NCBI RefSeq assembly: GCF_024741235.1
Contig: NZ_JANSKA010000003.1
Location: 270,232-334,231, forward strand
Origin: Tractidigestivibacter montrealensis
GTDB taxonomy: Bacteria; Actinomycetota; Coriobacteriia; Coriobacteriales; Atopobiaceae
Length of the DNA stretch: 64,000 nucleotides
Reading direction: 5' to 3'
The position numbers and the translations under genes are program-made. Of this stretch, positions 63,828 through 64,000 are shown piece by piece. The notes under the pieces were generated by a model. It was given only the letters and a program-made list of their open reading frames with translations, was not told the origin of the DNA and searched no databases. Each line of letters begins with the position of its first letter. Position 1 is the first letter of the stretch.

Positions 63828-63872
63828 CGGCTATGATTTATCGCGTCCAAGTTTTGGGGCGCAGTTCAAAAT

Positions 63873-63879
63873 GCCGGGC
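63873..63879 (-). terminator. Right arm of a hairpin split by the IS3 element (left arm 59911-59917)
   Basis: GCCCGGC at 59911-59917 and GCCGGGC at 63873-63879 would form a 7-bp stem with an 8-base loop if the IS and one AAA were removed. On the minus strand it would be followed by TTCTTTAT. This looks like a second terminator of the rRNA operon, now interrupted. Confidence 0.65.
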
Positions 63880-63893
63880 GACTACGCCTGCAC

Positions 63894-63932
63894 AAAAAAG
63901 GAGGGGCCCCGCGCTCGGCGCGGGGCCCCTCC
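63894..63932 (-). terminator. Strong rho-independent terminator of the rRNA operon
   Basis: A perfect 15-bp GC stem (63900-63914 with 63918-63932, arm GGAGGGGCCCCGCGC) around TCG, followed on the minus strand by six Ts. It lies about 20 bases after the 5S rRNA 3' end. Confidence 0.95.
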
Positions 63933-63952
63933 CGTGGCGAAAACGCCCCCAG

Positions 63953-64000
63953 TCGGCCAGCGGCGTCCTGGTCTCCCACGGGCTCTACCCGCAGTACAAT
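63953..64000 (-). rRNA. rrf: 5S ribosomal RNA, 3' part (rest beyond window)
   Basis: On the minus strand the last 48 bases read ATTGTACTGCGGG, TAGAGCCCGTGGGAGACC, AGGACGCCGCTGGCCGA. These match the conserved 3' third of actinobacterial 5S rRNA (GGTACTGC...GTGGGAGA...AGGACGCCG). The 3' end is placed near 63953 by the closing-stem sequence. The strong terminator that follows fits the end of an rRNA operon. Confidence 0.88.

Larger units (their letters stand above)
59925..63868 (+). mobile_element. IS3-family (IS150-like) element, interrupted by an IS21-family element
   Basis: Terminal inverted repeats start TGAACTGC at both ends and share CTTGGAC further in (left from 59925, right from 63868 read on the minus strand). 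A 3-bp direct duplication AAA flanks it (59922-59924 and 63869-63871). Without the nested element and one copy of its duplication the length is 1473 bp, normal for IS150 relatives. It carries orfA (interrupted) and orfB with the DDE motif, linked by a -1 frameshift site. It sits in the loop of a hairpin downstream of an rRNA operon. Confidence 0.93.

Noticed and set aside
63933..64000. Plus-strand coding reading (frame containing SGVLVSHGLYPQYN)
   Set aside because: The minus strand matches the conserved 3' end of 5S rRNA and is followed by a strong terminator, which explains the segment better.

Overview
The window is a high-GC chromosomal segment. The gene set points to a member of the Coriobacteriia (Actinomycetota), most likely close to Olsenella or Atopobium (family Atopobiaceae). 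This is an inference from a TsaB-RimI-TsaD fusion protein, split transketolase genes, several PTS loci, a large SARP-like regulator and anaerobe-type iron-sulfur and rubredoxin proteins. No 16S rRNA gene is present to confirm it. Nearly all genes lie on the minus strand. The main plus-strand exceptions are a LytR-CpsA-Psr gene, xpt, a DeoR-type regulator and an IS3-type transposase.

Layout. 1-3975: a mannose-family PTS operon (IIA, TIM-barrel isomerase, IIB, IIC, IID, a fructose-6-phosphate-aldolase-like protein cut by the window edge) behind a good sigma-70 promoter at 4022-4049. 4050-4680: no recognised gene, possibly a decayed coding remnant. 4841-16155: housekeeping genes guaA, LCP protein, ychF, a multi-cluster iron-sulfur protein, groL/groS, xpt and nadE. 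16168-20393: a RAYT (REP-associated tyrosine transposase) gene flanked by outward-facing palindromes, then a polar amino-acid ABC transporter; a third copy of the palindrome lies at 20365-20393. 20391-32143: the t6A enzymes (TsaB-RimI-TsaD fusion, TsaE), a uracil-DNA glycosylase, alr, nnr, acpS, glmS, glmM, rpsI and rplM, i.e. cell-wall precursor supply mixed with translation genes. 32344-40257: a patatin-like lipase, tmRNA (ssrA), a YoaK-type membrane protein, a HAD phosphatase, rubredoxin and a flavin-reductase/rubredoxin fusion, then smpB, a TPR-like protein and RNase R. tmRNA, SmpB and RNase R, which work together in trans-translation, therefore lie within 7 kb. 40334-42233: ftsX-ftsE.

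42438-51746 is a carbohydrate catabolic locus. It holds an ascorbate-family PTS (IIA, IIB, IIC), an unknown two-TM protein, a SIS-domain isomerase, a DapA-family aldolase, a KDPG-aldolase-like protein, a transaldolase-like protein and both halves of a split transketolase, with a divergent DeoR-type repressor. None of the standard ascorbate enzymes (UlaG/D/E/F) is present, so the substrate is open. 51768-59719: a YitT-family protein, prfB (RF2 with an altered SPF motif), secA and a 1000-residue SARP-like regulator.

The right end is a composite insertion. An IS3-family element (59925-63868, AAA target duplication) sits in the loop of a terminator-like hairpin just downstream of an rRNA operon. 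The 3' end of a 5S rRNA gene is at 63953-64000 with a strong terminator beside it. An IS21-family element (60233-62698, GGATG target duplication) has inserted into the IS3 orfA. Removing it with one duplication copy restores orfA exactly.
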